Of a DNA stretch of 25,563 bases, positions 1 through 8,609 are shown one piece after another. Below the pieces are notes generated by a model, which saw only the letters and a program-made list of their open reading frames with translations, searched no databases and was not told where the DNA came from. The DNA is taken from NCBI GenBank assembly GCA_964464245.1, contig CAYXFH010000130.1, positions 1 to 25,563 of the forward strand, read 5' to 3'. Both the position numbers and the translations under genes were made by a program. The first letter of the stretch is position 1, and the number at the start of each line of letters is the position of its first letter. Source of the stretch: JAPLHV01 sp964464245. GTDB taxonomy: Bacteria; Caldisericota; JANLFM01.

Positions 1-130
1 CGGGCGTGACACTATTTAGAGCACCCGCGGCGCATTGCCGACACACCGACATTGAAAGGCAGGAGCCAGCCGCGGAGCGAAGCGACGTGCGAGCCGTGCT
101 TGTGCGGCGAGCTTTTGTATTTAAACGTCG
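1..130. repeat. left copy of the terminal direct repeat
   Basis: Two blocks here recur in the same order and orientation at the right end of the window. Bases 1-16 equal 25440-25455. Bases 64-130 equal 25498-25563 except for one extra T in the T-run at about 121. The stretch between the blocks (17-63) does not match, and the hairpin present in the right copy is broken here. Bases 1-9 read as the last codons of the IS630-type fragment seen at the right end, so the left repeat probably continues beyond the window edge. Nature unknown: it could be an insertion-sequence end, a recombination site or a dispersed repeat. Confidence 0.8.
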
Positions 131-574
131 TCTACAAAGGCGCTGGGCCTGCACTCGGCCTTTGACGAGGACGACCTGTACGCCAACATCGCCTGGCTCG
201 ACGACAACCAGGCGGCGATCGATGCGCTCATCAGGGGCGGTGTCCTGCAACTCGACATGTTCGACGAGGCGCTGTTCGAGGTCGAGCACGCCTTCCGCAC
301 CTGCAAGACCGGCCACCTCAAAGTCCGGCCCATCTTCGTCCGCTCCGGGCAGAGCACCCGCGGCCACGCCTTCGTCGTCATGCTCGCCTGCCTGCTCGTG
401 CGCGAACTGACCCGCCTCTGGCGCGGCATCGAACTGCACGAGGCGCCCAAACCCCGCGACCTCTCGGCCCGCCTGCTCGAAGCCGCAGGCGTCACCATGC
501 CCGGCTTCATCCCAAAGCGAACAGCCGATGTAGTCACCAAAAAGAGCCTCGCAAAAGACCGCCTAAACAACTAA
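131..574 (+). pseudogene. IS1634-type transposase remnant, internally deleted
   Basis: An open frame runs to the stop at 572-574. It reads like the middle of an IS1634-family DDE transposase (LGLHSAFDEDDLYANIAWL, then LIRGGVLQLDMFDEA). It then jumps to what looks like the C-terminal tail (GHAFVVMLACLLVRELTRLW), so the catalytic core between them is missing. The N-terminus is also absent; the frame opens straight out of the terminal repeat. Bases 142-271 are almost identical to 17215-17344 in the second remnant, after which the two diverge. Inferred to be a dead, internally deleted insertion sequence. Family assignment is from motif memory; the deletion is inferred from the short length and the abrupt change. 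Confidence 0.7.
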
Positions 575-580
575 ATACAA

Positions 581-1342
581 GTGGTTTGGGAGTGTGAAGA
601 AAACTATGCCATGGGGGGAAGATCCGTTGCATACGTCAAGGTCTGCGACGCCCTGCTCTCGCTCCCGAGCGAGTGGCAGGTACCGCCAGCCAGCCCGAGC
701 GGAGACGATCCGCGCAGCCGTCCGGCAACTGCGACCGACATGCTCAGAGGCAACCGGATCGGCCTCTCCATCAGGAAGGCGACCTCATCGCCCCGACCGG
801 CATCTATGGCGACGACCGCTCCATCTTCGTTTTTATGGTAAACGAAGAGCGGCCAGTGAGCGTCTCCCCCTAGGAAACCCTCTACCGCGGCTTCTACATC
901 CAGAACTCTGAGGTGGGCAACTCGTGCCTTGCCATCACGGTCTTTGACTACTTGGCAATCTGCGGCAACCACATCATCTGGGGCTGCCGCAACGTGCAGG
1001 AGTTGCGGATCAAGCACCTCTGTGAGAAGGAGGATCTGGAGACCCGCTTCCATCGCGCCTTCGCCTCCGTCCTGGAGTTTGCCGACGCAGACACAAGCAG
1101 GGAGAGCGAACTCATCGCTGCCGCCCGCGCCAAGAAACTCGGTAAGAACAAGGACGAGACGGTCGATACGGTGAGCGACCGCGGCATCCTCTCGCGGCGC
1201 CTCGCCGGCCAGTGCTACGATCTGGGGCTTCGCAAGCGCCATGACGCGTCTCTCCCAGACCCTGCCCTTTGCCGACAGTCGTGACGAAATGGATCGGAGC
1301 GCCCGCCTGGTGCTGCGGCTCGCCGTAAGTCTGATGAACTGA
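581..1342 (+). pseudogene. DUF932 (phage/plasmid-like) pseudogene
   Basis: Three reading frames together give a recognisable DUF932 protein. The frame starting near 755 reads GDLIAPTGIYGDDRSIFVF and meets a stop at 871-873. After that stop the same frame continues with LYRGFYIQNSEVG and ICGNHIIWGC, the signature part of the family. At about 1230 the frame shifts, and the typical tail (MTRLSQTLPFADSRDEMDR) runs to a stop at 1340-1342. The N-terminal part (about 581-750) is scrambled. One in-frame stop plus at least one frameshift make it non-functional as written. DUF932 proteins are common on plasmids and prophages and their role is not settled. A hairpin terminator follows directly. The 212-residue opposite-strand frame here is only a shadow. 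Confidence 0.75.
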
Positions 1343-1372
1343 TGTCAAGCCACTGGTAGTTATTCCAAAATC

Positions 1373-1405
1373 GCGGCGACCGCTCAAGCAGTCGCCGCTT
1401 CTTTT
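1373..1405 (+). terminator. rho-independent terminator
   Basis: A perfect 8-base stem (1373-1380 pairing with 1391-1398, GC-rich) encloses a 10-base loop and is followed by the T-rich run TTCTTTT at 1399-1405. It lies 30 bases after the DUF932 pseudogene stop and about 100 bases before sspB. It probably ended the old DUF932 transcript and now insulates the ssp operon from upstream read-through. Confidence 0.7.
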
Positions 1406-1427
1406 CGTATTCCAACGCACAATCATG

Positions 1428-1455
1428 TTGAACTAGCCATTTTCCCGGGCATACT
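1428..1455 (+). promoter_or_regulatory. possible sigma-70-type promoter of the ssp operon
   Basis: TTGAAC at 1428-1433 resembles a -35 box. CATACT at 1450-1455 matches four of six -10 positions at 16-base spacing. It sits between the terminator and the sspB ribosome binding site, where the operon promoter is expected. The match is weak and other placements are possible. I see no convincing operator palindrome. Confidence 0.3.
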
Positions 1456-1483
1456 CGTTTCGACAAACTCAATAAGATAGATT

Positions 1484-1490
1484 AGGAAGG
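1484..1490 (+). promoter_or_regulatory. ribosome binding site deciding the TTG start of sspB
   Basis: AGGAAGG lies 11 bases before the TTG at 1502. It supports that unusual start. The next in-frame ATG is at 1631 and would remove the conserved FSGHQTFPLR block of the DUF4007 domain. Confidence 0.6.
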
Positions 1491-1501
1491 CAAACCGCGT
1501 T

Positions 1502-2419
1502 TTGGACCCGCATTACCGTTTTTCTGGTCACCAGACCTTTCCATTGCGCATCGCCTGGATCCCCAAGGCTGTGGCCGCCATCAGCGACGGGCGAGACCCG
1601 CTTTCGGACGTCGATGAGGGAATCACGGCCATGGGGCTGGGCAAGAACATGGTTGAAGCGTTGCGCTGCTGGATCGAGGCCTTTCAGGTGGCTACGCGCG
1701 GAGATTGCTGGAAGTTGACGCCGATTGGCCACGAGGTCTTCCGACCGGGATCCGGCCTCGATCCCTACTTGGAGGATACCACTACATGCTGGCTCCTCCA
1801 TTGGCTCATTTGCACGAACCCCAAGGCCCCCTTCTTTGCCTGGGAATGCCTTTTCAACCGTTGGCCCTCTGCGGAGTTCAGCGCGACGCCAGTTCTGGAC
1901 GCCTTTCGCAAGGAGTCGTCCAAGAATCCCAAACCTGTTTCTGAAGTAACACTAAGACAACATTGGGAAGTGTTCGTTCACAGCTATCGGTCAGCGCGTG
2001 GTGTCCGCGGCGATGATCACTTGGACACGGTTCTTTCCGTGCTGGGACTCATCCGTGAAGCCGGAGACAGACAGAACACCTCCGGTAAATGGGAACCCCT
2101 GTACGCTTTCGATACCAGTCCAAGGAGAAGCATTCCTCAACAGCTTCTCACGTTCTTCCTGCATGATTGGTGGAACCGTGTTTTCCCAGCTGAACAGACC
2201 ATTTCACTGCTTGAACTAGTTTCGGGAGACCACAGCATCGGCCGAATCCTAAAGATGCAAGAAGCGGATATTCTCTACCGAATCGACGACCTCGCGCGGA
2301 GGAAATCGAGCGCATTTCAGATCGCCGAATCGACCAATATTCGCCAGCTCAGGCGTCTGCACGCCAGCGATGGCCACGACGACCTTCGGGCCGCATACGA
2401 ATCACCGAGGTTCATCTAG
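1502..2419 (+). CDS. sspB: SspB-like DUF4007 protein of DNA phosphorothioation
   Basis: This 305-residue protein opens with the DUF4007 signature: residues 7-16 read FSGHQTFPLR, followed by AWIPK. In characterised Ssp systems SspB is the DUF4007 component that nicks DNA, so that sulfur can be placed on one strand of the backbone. I see no textbook nuclease motif and take the nicking role from the family. The start is TTG, chosen because the domain begins at once and a good ribosome binding site lies 11 bases upstream. It is the first gene of the operon: sspC starts three bases after its stop. DUF4007 proteins also occur beside other PAPS-reductase-like genes, so the name rests on the whole neighbourhood. 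No membrane segments or signal peptide are seen. Confidence 0.85.
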   Translation: MDPHYRFSGHQTFPLRIAWIPKAVAAISDGRDPLSDVDEGITAMGLGKNMVEALRCWIEAFQVATRGDCWKLTPIGHEVFRPGSGLDPYLEDTTTCWLLHWLICTNPKAPFFAWECLFNRWPSAEFSATPVLDAFRKESSKNPKPVSEVTLRQHWEVFVHSYRSARGVRGDDHLDTVLSVLGLIREAGDRQNTSGKWEPLYAFDTSPRRSIPQQLLTFFLHDWWNRVFPAEQTISLLELVSGDHSIGRILKMQEADILYRIDDLARRKSSAFQIAESTNIRQLRRLHASDGHDDLRAAYESPRFI

Positions 2420-2422
2420 CCG

Positions 2423-5400
2423 ATGCCCGCAAGGTCTCCAAATCTGCACGACAAGCCAATCTCCTCTCTCCTGCGGATACATCCGCGGTTCATGCGGTCC
2501 GTCAACCTTGATCGCGACATCTCAGACCCAGCGTCTTCTCTTGGTTATCTTCTGACTTCTGTCGCGAAAGATGCACTGGAGAGGATCTTGTCAAGTATCC
2601 GTCCAAACTCAACTCAGAGGGCGTGGCGAGTAGCTGGCGACTATGGAGCTGGAAAAACAGCTTTCGGTCTGGTGCTCGCCCGCATCGCAAAAGGTGATAA
2701 AGACGAATTGCCGCATGATTTGCGGCATTTTGTTGGCCCGCATCGACTCTTGCCGGCTGTGGCCAGCGGGGACAATGAACCTCTAGGGCTTACAGTATTG
2801 CGGGCACTTGGCCGCAAACCGCACAGTGGGAAGAGATCTCGACCGTCTACCGCAGAGGTCCTTGAGGCTGTCCACGATGCGAGGATCAGCGCCCGACAAA
2901 GACATTTTTCCGGCCTTTTGCTCATCTTGGACGAACTGGGCAAGAACTTGGAACATGCGGCTCAGCATCCGGAATTCGACGATGTCTTTCTTCTCCAAGA
3001 ACTTGCGGAGGAAGCAGCTCGCAGTGGCGGCGAACCCTTGGTTGTTGTTGTGCTGCTTCATCAAGGGGTTGCAGCCTACACCGCTGGCCTTGATTCGACT
3101 GCCCGGCGCGAATGGGACAAAGTGGCCGGACGATTCGAAGAGATTGTCTATGCTCATCCACTTGAGCAGGTTGCCTCCTTGGTTGCTGCCACACTTAATG
3201 TCATGGTCAAGGCCGTACCTCAATCGATTCAAGAGGAATCAGAAGCCGCCATGGCTGCTGCACTGAGGTCTGGACTGTATGGAGCCGCTGCTGCTGCATC
3301 TCTTACCGGTCTGGGACCGAAGCTCATCCCCCTCCACCCCACAGTTCTCCCAGTGCTTGTACGCGCCATGCGGCGCTTCGGTCAGAACGAGCGTTCACTC
3401 TTCAGCTTTATCTCAACAGCTGAGCCAATGGGCCTACAACAGCACTGTTCTCGGAGCTTTTCTGAAGTCGGCCACTACCGCATTCACCACCTTTTTGACT
3501 ATGTTCGTAGCAACCTGTTGCCATCAGTCATTACCGGCACAGCCCACACGCACTGGGGCGTCATCGAGGCGGTCCTCTCTTCCACCGAACTTGAGACGCC
3601 AGTAGAGGAAGCCGTTCTCAAGACTGTGGCAATGCTGAGTCTTTTGGATGCCCCCGACCTGTCGGCCACCGAGGATGCTGTAATATTGGCTGTGGGTAGT
3701 GCCTCAACCCGCAAGGGCACCGAGAAAGCGATCAAATCACTACACAACCGCGGAATCATCTATGAGCGAGGCAGCGTTCGGGGACTGTGCCTATGGCCGC
3801 ACACGTCCGTTGATCTGGACGAGGCCTACAGCAACGCCACCTTGGCGACCGCAGTTGCTGGCGATGGTGTGTCGCTTCTCTGTGAGCAGATACGCTCCGA
3901 ACGCCTCGTACCGCGAGCCTACTATGTAAAGACCGGAACGCTACGATATGCAGAGGTTCGGCTCTTGCCGGCCACGGCCCTGCGGACACTTCTGACGAAC
4001 CAGCCCCACTTGGATGGGTGTGAACCAGACTTGAATCTTTGGGTTCTCGTACCACTCGACAAGCATCAACAGCACGATGCAAAGCGCCTGCTGAGCGAAC
4101 AACATTCTTCACTTGTTGAGGGACTCATTGTTGCTGTTGCCGAAGCACCGGGCCAAGCCATCGCCGCGTTGGGTGACTTGATAGCTTGGGAATGGGTCAA
4201 AAAGAACACACCACAGCTCTCGGGTGACCGATACGCCAGAGAGGAAGTCACGCGTCAAATCGGTCATGCAGAAAGAGCCCTGCGCACCCGACTTGGTGGG
4301 CTCAATAACCTTGCCGTCCCTGGGTACCATCCCCTGACATTCTTCCACCACAAAGGCACAACCCCCCTCGCACCAGGACGCGAGTTGCTTGCCTTTCTGG
4401 GAAATGAATGTGCCCGAATATATCGCAAGACACCTCGCGTGCTCAACGAACTGATCAATCGCCGAGCGCCAAGCAGCGCGGCTGTAGCGGCCCGGACAAA
4501 ACTGTTGGAGGCGATGGCGTCGGGTTCTCACCAGGAGAACCTCGGCATGGACAATACCAAACGACCTGCAGAGATGGCTCTCTATCTTTCGATTCTGAAA
4601 ACCGGCGGCTTTCATGTCGAGAATGGATCAGGCGGTTGGGTCTTCCGCACCCCCGATCGCGATGCTGACACGTACCGTCTTCTGCCCTCCCTCGATCTGA
4701 TCACTAAAACCCTGCAAGCGCAGGGCACGGATGCCCTTGTCCCCGTACTCAGAGTGTTTGAGGCTTTATCCCATCCACCATTCGGGATTCGTGAAGGGCT
4801 ACAGCCTTTCATCCTCGCGATCTACTTGGCCACTCAGCATCAGCGCATCGCTCTGTATGAGGACGGCACTTATCTTCCCCAGGTCGGAGGAGAAGCGTTT
4901 CTTCGTCTCATGAAGGAGCCGCAAGCATTTCATCTGCAGTACTGCGCTCTTGAGGGTGTGCGCGCCGAAGTGTTTGGGAAACTCCTAGAGCTGATGCAGG
5001 TCGAGCCAAGGGACGCAGCGGAAACGGATCTGATCGATTTTGTTCGCCCACTGTTTGTCTTCATAAGCCGTGAGGTACCCGACTATTGTCGACAGACCAA
5101 CAACCTCCCCGCCACAGCGGTGGCTGTTCGGCGTGCACTACTACACGCACGCGAACCCGTAAAACTCGTCTTCACTACACTACCACAGGCCTGTGGTTTG
5201 CTGCCTGTCGGCTCAGACCGTTCAGGATCCCCAGACGAGCTAGCCTTGCGGCTCCGCACCGCCCTGCATGACATCCGCAGCGCGTACACGAAGCTCATCG
5301 AACGCCTTGGCTTTGCCATTTGCGCTGCTTTCGATGTCGCGACGGGCTGGCCTGCGGGACGATCTATGGTTGCGAAACGCGCCACTCAGTTGGCTACAAC

Positions 5401-5830
5401 AGTAACGGACCCCTCCCTTAGAGCTTTCGTATTGCGTCTCGCTGATGACGCCCTTGCAGACCGTGCTTGGATCGAGTCCGTGGCAAACCTTCTCGCCCGC
5501 AAATCTCCCGAGCGCTGGAATGACATTGATGAAACCGAATTCTCTCACCAGCTGCAGGTTAGCGCAGAGCGTTTCAAGCGGACTGAGCTTGCTCTCCTGG
5601 GCGCTGGCCGGAAGCTTAACAGCAGCGCTTGCCACATCTCCTTGACGAAGGGTGATGGCTCTGAGGTCAGCGATTTCGTGAGTTGGGACGGCCTAGACGA
5701 GAATCGCATCCGGCCATTGGAAGCTGATTTTGAGAATCTCCTGGCCCATAATGGACGTCATGGCATAGCGGCCGCCATGCGCGCTATCTGGAACCAGCTC
5801 AGAGCCGACAAGGAGCCGACAAAAGAATGA
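2423..5830 (+). CDS. sspC: SspC-like large P-loop ATPase
   Basis: The protein has 1135 residues. Near the N-terminus is an ATPase core: Walker A GDYGAGKT at residues 72-79 and Walker B LLLILDE at 165-171. SspC is the ATPase partner of the Ssp modification complex. Beyond about residue 350 no catalytic motif is obvious. A stretch near residues 790-860 (GIREGLQPFILAIYLA, then IALYEDGTYL) resembles the helical or winged-helix parts of large defence ATPases such as those of BREX, so this is probably a multi-domain DNA-associated ATPase. The gene begins 3 bases after sspB. Its stop overlaps the sspD start (ATGA at 5827-5830), implying translational coupling. It seems long, but I cannot check the normal family length. 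A related truncated P-loop region occurs on the other strand at about 22441-22726. Confidence 0.8.
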   Translation: MPARSPNLHDKPISSLLRIHPRFMRSVNLDRDISDPASSLGYLLTSVAKDALERILSSIRPNSTQRAWRVAGDYGAGKTAFGLVLARIAKGDKDELPHDLRHFVGPHRLLPAVASGDNEPLGLTVLRALGRKPHSGKRSRPSTAEVLEAVHDARISARQRHFSGLLLILDELGKNLEHAAQHPEFDDVFLLQELAEEAARSGGEPLVVVVLLHQGVAAYTAGLDSTARREWDKVAGRFEEIVYAHPLEQVASLVAATLNVMVKAVPQSIQEESEAAMAAALRSGLYGAAAAASLTGLGPKLIPLHPTVLPVLVRAMRRFGQNERSLFSFISTAEPMGLQQHCSRSFSEVGHYRIHHLFDYVRSNLLPSVITGTAHTHWGVIEAVLSSTELETPVEEAVLKTVAMLSLLDAPDLSATEDAVILAVGSASTRKGTEKAIKSLHNRGIIYERGSVRGLCLWPHTSVDLDEAYSNATLATAVAGDGVSLLCEQIRSERLVPRAYYVKTGTLRYAEVRLLPATALRTLLTNQPHLDGCEPDLNLWVLVPLDKHQQHDAKRLLSEQHSSLVEGLIVAVAEAPGQAIAALGDLIAWEWVKKNTPQLSGDRYAREEVTRQIGHAERALRTRLGGLNNLAVPGYHPLTFFHHKGTTPLAPGRELLAFLGNECARIYRKTPRVLNELINRRAPSSAAVAARTKLLEAMASGSHQENLGMDNTKRPAEMALYLSILKTGGFHVENGSGGWVFRTPDRDADTYRLLPSLDLITKTLQAQGTDALVPVLRVFEALSHPPFGIREGLQPFILAIYLATQHQRIALYEDGTYLPQVGGEAFLRLMKEPQAFHLQYCALEGVRAEVFGKLLELMQVEPRDAAETDLIDFVRPLFVFISREVPDYCRQTNNLPATAVAVRRALLHAREPVKLVFTTLPQACGLLPVGSDRSGSPDELALRLRTALHDIRSAYTKLIERLGFAICAAFDVATGWPAGRSMVAKRATQLATTVTDPSLRAFVLRLADDALADRAWIESVANLLARKSPERWNDIDETEFSHQLQVSAERFKRTELALLGAGRKLNSSACHISLTKGDGSEVSDFVSWDGLDENRIRPLEADFENLLAHNGRHGIAAAMRAIWNQLRADKEPTKE

Positions 5831-6702
5831 CCAACGAACGTAGGGCTCCGGATCACGACCAACCAATGACATTGCGCAATTCGCGCTCAGATGCCCTACA
5901 AACGATTCGATATGTACTTAGCCTGTCTGGCGGTAAGGACAGCGCTGCCTTGGCTGTCTACCTTCGTGACAGAGTCCCGAACATGGAGTACATTTTCCAC
6001 GATACCGGCAAAGAACTCCCGGACACCTACGAGTATCTGGAACGACTCGAAGGCTATCTTGGGTCTCGGATCGTTCGGACGACATTCGGCACCACATTCG
6101 ACCATTTCTTGAGGGTCAAGGGTGGAATGCTCCCCTCAAATCATCGCCGCTGGTGCACCGAGCTGATGAAACTGAAACCATTCGAGGATTACATCGGCAC
6201 TGACCAGTGCATCAACTATGTCGGGATTCGAGCCGACGAGGATCGTGTGGGTTACATAAGCCACAAGCCAAACATCCGTGCCGTGTTCCCCTTCAGAGAG
6301 GACGGTATCGATTACGCTGGAGTGCAGATGATCCTTCGGGATTCGGGACTTGGCATGCCGCCCTATACAGACTGGGGTCGGACCAGGTCCGGCTGCTTTT
6401 TCTGCTTCTATCAACAAAAGATAGAGTGGGTTCGGCTTAGGCACCGTTACCCGGAGCTTTACAAGCAGGCAAAAGCCTACGAGAAACCGAACCCAGTGAA
6501 CGGAAGGATTTTTTACTGGTGCGACAATGAATCCCTAACCGAGCTTGAGAAGCCCGAGCGAATGGCAGAGATCGAGGAAAATTGGAAGAAGGTGCAGGAA
6601 CGTCTAGCCAAGCGCCGGCCAAACCGTTTGCTCGCGGAAACCCTCGGCGGACTCGATATCGAACCTGATTCCCGAAGCGGATGCCTCATATGCCAGATCT
6701 GA
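5827..6702 (+). CDS. sspD: SspD/DndC-like ATP pyrophosphatase (PAPS reductase family)
   Basis: This 291-residue protein of the PAPS-reductase/DndC superfamily carries the pyrophosphate-loop motif SGGKDS at residues 34-39. RRWCTELMK around Cys110 is typical of the family. Cysteines at 190 and 193 (RSGCFFC) and a C-terminal pair at 286 and 289 (SGCLIC) are candidates for an iron-sulfur cluster like that of DndC; the ligand assignment is my inference. In phosphorothioation the enzyme uses ATP to activate the DNA backbone and delivers sulfur received from the cysteine desulfurase. The start ATG overlaps the sspC stop by four bases. An internal ATG at codon 14 would also keep the whole domain. Downstream, sspF follows after 22 bases with its own GAGG ribosome binding site. 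Confidence 0.88.
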   Translation: MTNERRAPDHDQPMTLRNSRSDALQTIRYVLSLSGGKDSAALAVYLRDRVPNMEYIFHDTGKELPDTYEYLERLEGYLGSRIVRTTFGTTFDHFLRVKGGMLPSNHRRWCTELMKLKPFEDYIGTDQCINYVGIRADEDRVGYISHKPNIRAVFPFREDGIDYAGVQMILRDSGLGMPPYTDWGRTRSGCFFCFYQQKIEWVRLRHRYPELYKQAKAYEKPNPVNGRIFYWCDNESLTELEKPERMAEIEENWKKVQERLAKRRPNRLLAETLGGLDIEPDSRSGCLICQI

Positions 6703-6724
6703 CTTCCCCAACGAGGCAACAATT

Positions 6725-8608
6725 ATGACTCAAGGCGAGACATGGATTCAGCTGCTTGGTAGTTATGCCGCACATGAAGATGGTGCAACGAAGGCTTTGT
6801 TTCACGAGCGCATGGAGCGCTACATCGATGACATTGGGGTTCTGCCTATCGAGTTCTTGCACCCAATGGAAGAGGAAGTGTTATCCTTGTTCGACAACGA
6901 GGTCAACACTTGGACAAATGTCATCCTGGCAGGCGAAGCAGGTGTCGGCAAGACGCGCCTCGTACACAAGATCCATTTGAAGCTGGGCGGTAATGCAAAG
7001 AGGCTCAAGGCAAGAGGAGCTTCTTGGATCCACGAGGGAATTGGCGGCAAGAATACCCGATTCCGTGCTCACATGAACCGCGACCTCAGTGCGTCCAGGT
7101 TTTTTGGGGCGAAGGGCACGCCTCAGGAAGAAGCCAAGCGCATCGAAACGTGGAGTCGGCTTATCCTCGGCGAAGAACCGGAAACCGGCATACGCGAGTT
7201 CTTTGTCATCGCCGCCAATGATGGTCAGCTTCTGAGGGCTTGGCAAGACCACTCGGGGTCCGAGAAGGTTCGAAAAGCACTCGCTATTCTGGAGCACTGT
7301 CTGCTCACAGGTACCCAACCGGATGCGGAGATCCCACTGCGGCTATTCCACATGTCCTCCGTCGAAACGGACGTCGTCCTGGCCCAATGTATCGATGCTG
7401 TTGTAGGACATCCTGGGTGGCAAGCGCTGGAGGCAGAACATTCAGGGACCAACGACCTCTTCGCACCGGATTCTCCGCTTCGTCGCAATTACATGGCGCT
7501 GAGAGACGCCACCGTGCGCCGGCGTCTCGTGGATCTAGCGCGGCTTTGCGACTCCAATGACTGGCACCTGCCCGTTAGGAATATCCTCGCGATGCTCGCC
7601 AACGCCTTGCTGGGATCCAGCGACCGAAGAGCGTCTAGTTATGGGGTCATGGATGTTGAGCATATCCGTACACTAATGGCGGAGGGGCGCTCCGATGCGT
7701 CCAACTTTTTCGCCAATATTCTGGGACTGAACCTGGAGCCTGACTGGCGGGAAAAAGTACTCGGGCCACTAGAATCTTTTCGGGTTGGGCTGGAGACTTC
7801 GAATCAAGCGGACAACCTGATTCTTTTTGGACCGGACGATGACGATTATAAATCAGACTATGAAAAGCTCTTTCTGCAGGACCCCGTATTTCCACCGGAC
7901 TCTGTCTTCAATGTTTCTCGGGTTCACTACTTGAGCGTCGGTCTCAAGGAAGTGGAGAACGGAGAGAGCACGTTCCAACAGCAGCTTGTTGCGCAACGGC
8001 GGAGATTGTTTTTCCGAACACCTCCCGAGATGGAAAGCAGATACAACCCTTGGAGTATGACTAATTTTCATCATGCAAAGGAGTATTTGGAGCAGCTTCT
8101 CGCTCCAGCGAGAGAGGGACGGGCACCTCATCCCAGGAATCTTGGGCCTTTGGTTCTCGCGCTCAACCGCATCTGGACCGGCATGTTGCTTGATGAGCGG
8201 GATCAGTTGTTTGTCACCACGGCCCTCGACTTCGCCACAGGGAACTCCAGTGAGATTGAGGTCCGTAGGATACCCACGCGTGCTTCCAGCGGCGGAGAGC
8301 ATCCGTTCGTCGATCTCGAATCCGGAGACCAAATGTCGCAAGTCCCGCGCATAACCATTCATCTACGTGATCAGCTCGACCCTGTCAGCCTTCCCCTAAC
8401 GCTAACCCGCTTTGAGTTTCTGAAGCGGGTGGCCACTGGCGCGCTGCCCACCAGCTTTTCACGGGAGTGTTCGGAAGATATTTGGGCTCTCAAGAGCCGG
8501 GTTCTGGCTAGACTCGCGCCGCCCCCCGCGGGCGGAAGTCTCAAGCTGCTTCATGTCAACAATGACGGCACGGCAGGATGCGTCATCCTCAACCTGAGCG
8601 GGGACTGA
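6725..8608 (+). CDS. sspF: SspF/DptF-like P-loop protein of the restriction module
   Basis: The 627-residue protein has a clear Walker A, GEAGVGKT, at residues 70-77. A block VIAANDGQLL at 161-170 probably includes the second nucleotide-binding strand. It has no signal peptide or membrane helix. Its place directly after sspBCD and before a G gene and an FtsK-type H gene matches the F position of the FGH restriction modules of Dnd (DptFGH) and Ssp (SspFGH) systems. Those modules damage DNA that lacks the sulfur mark. The name rests on the P-loop, the size and the order more than on a diagnostic motif. The start is supported by GAGG about 9 bases upstream. sspG begins one base after its stop. 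Confidence 0.72.
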   Translation: MTQGETWIQLLGSYAAHEDGATKALFHERMERYIDDIGVLPIEFLHPMEEEVLSLFDNEVNTWTNVILAGEAGVGKTRLVHKIHLKLGGNAKRLKARGASWIHEGIGGKNTRFRAHMNRDLSASRFFGAKGTPQEEAKRIETWSRLILGEEPETGIREFFVIAANDGQLLRAWQDHSGSEKVRKALAILEHCLLTGTQPDAEIPLRLFHMSSVETDVVLAQCIDAVVGHPGWQALEAEHSGTNDLFAPDSPLRRNYMALRDATVRRRLVDLARLCDSNDWHLPVRNILAMLANALLGSSDRRASSYGVMDVEHIRTLMAEGRSDASNFFANILGLNLEPDWREKVLGPLESFRVGLETSNQADNLILFGPDDDDYKSDYEKLFLQDPVFPPDSVFNVSRVHYLSVGLKEVENGESTFQQQLVAQRRRLFFRTPPEMESRYNPWSMTNFHHAKEYLEQLLAPAREGRAPHPRNLGPLVLALNRIWTGMLLDERDQLFVTTALDFATGNSSEIEVRRIPTRASSGGEHPFVDLESGDQMSQVPRITIHLRDQLDPVSLPLTLTRFEFLKRVATGALPTSFSRECSEDIWALKSRVLARLAPPPAGGSLKLLHVNNDGTAGCVILNLSGD

Positions 8609-8609
8609 A

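Noticed and set aside
604..1242. 212-residue minus-strand ORF
   Set aside because: It is the antisense of the DUF932 pseudogene, whose plus-strand reading carries the recognisable family motifs.
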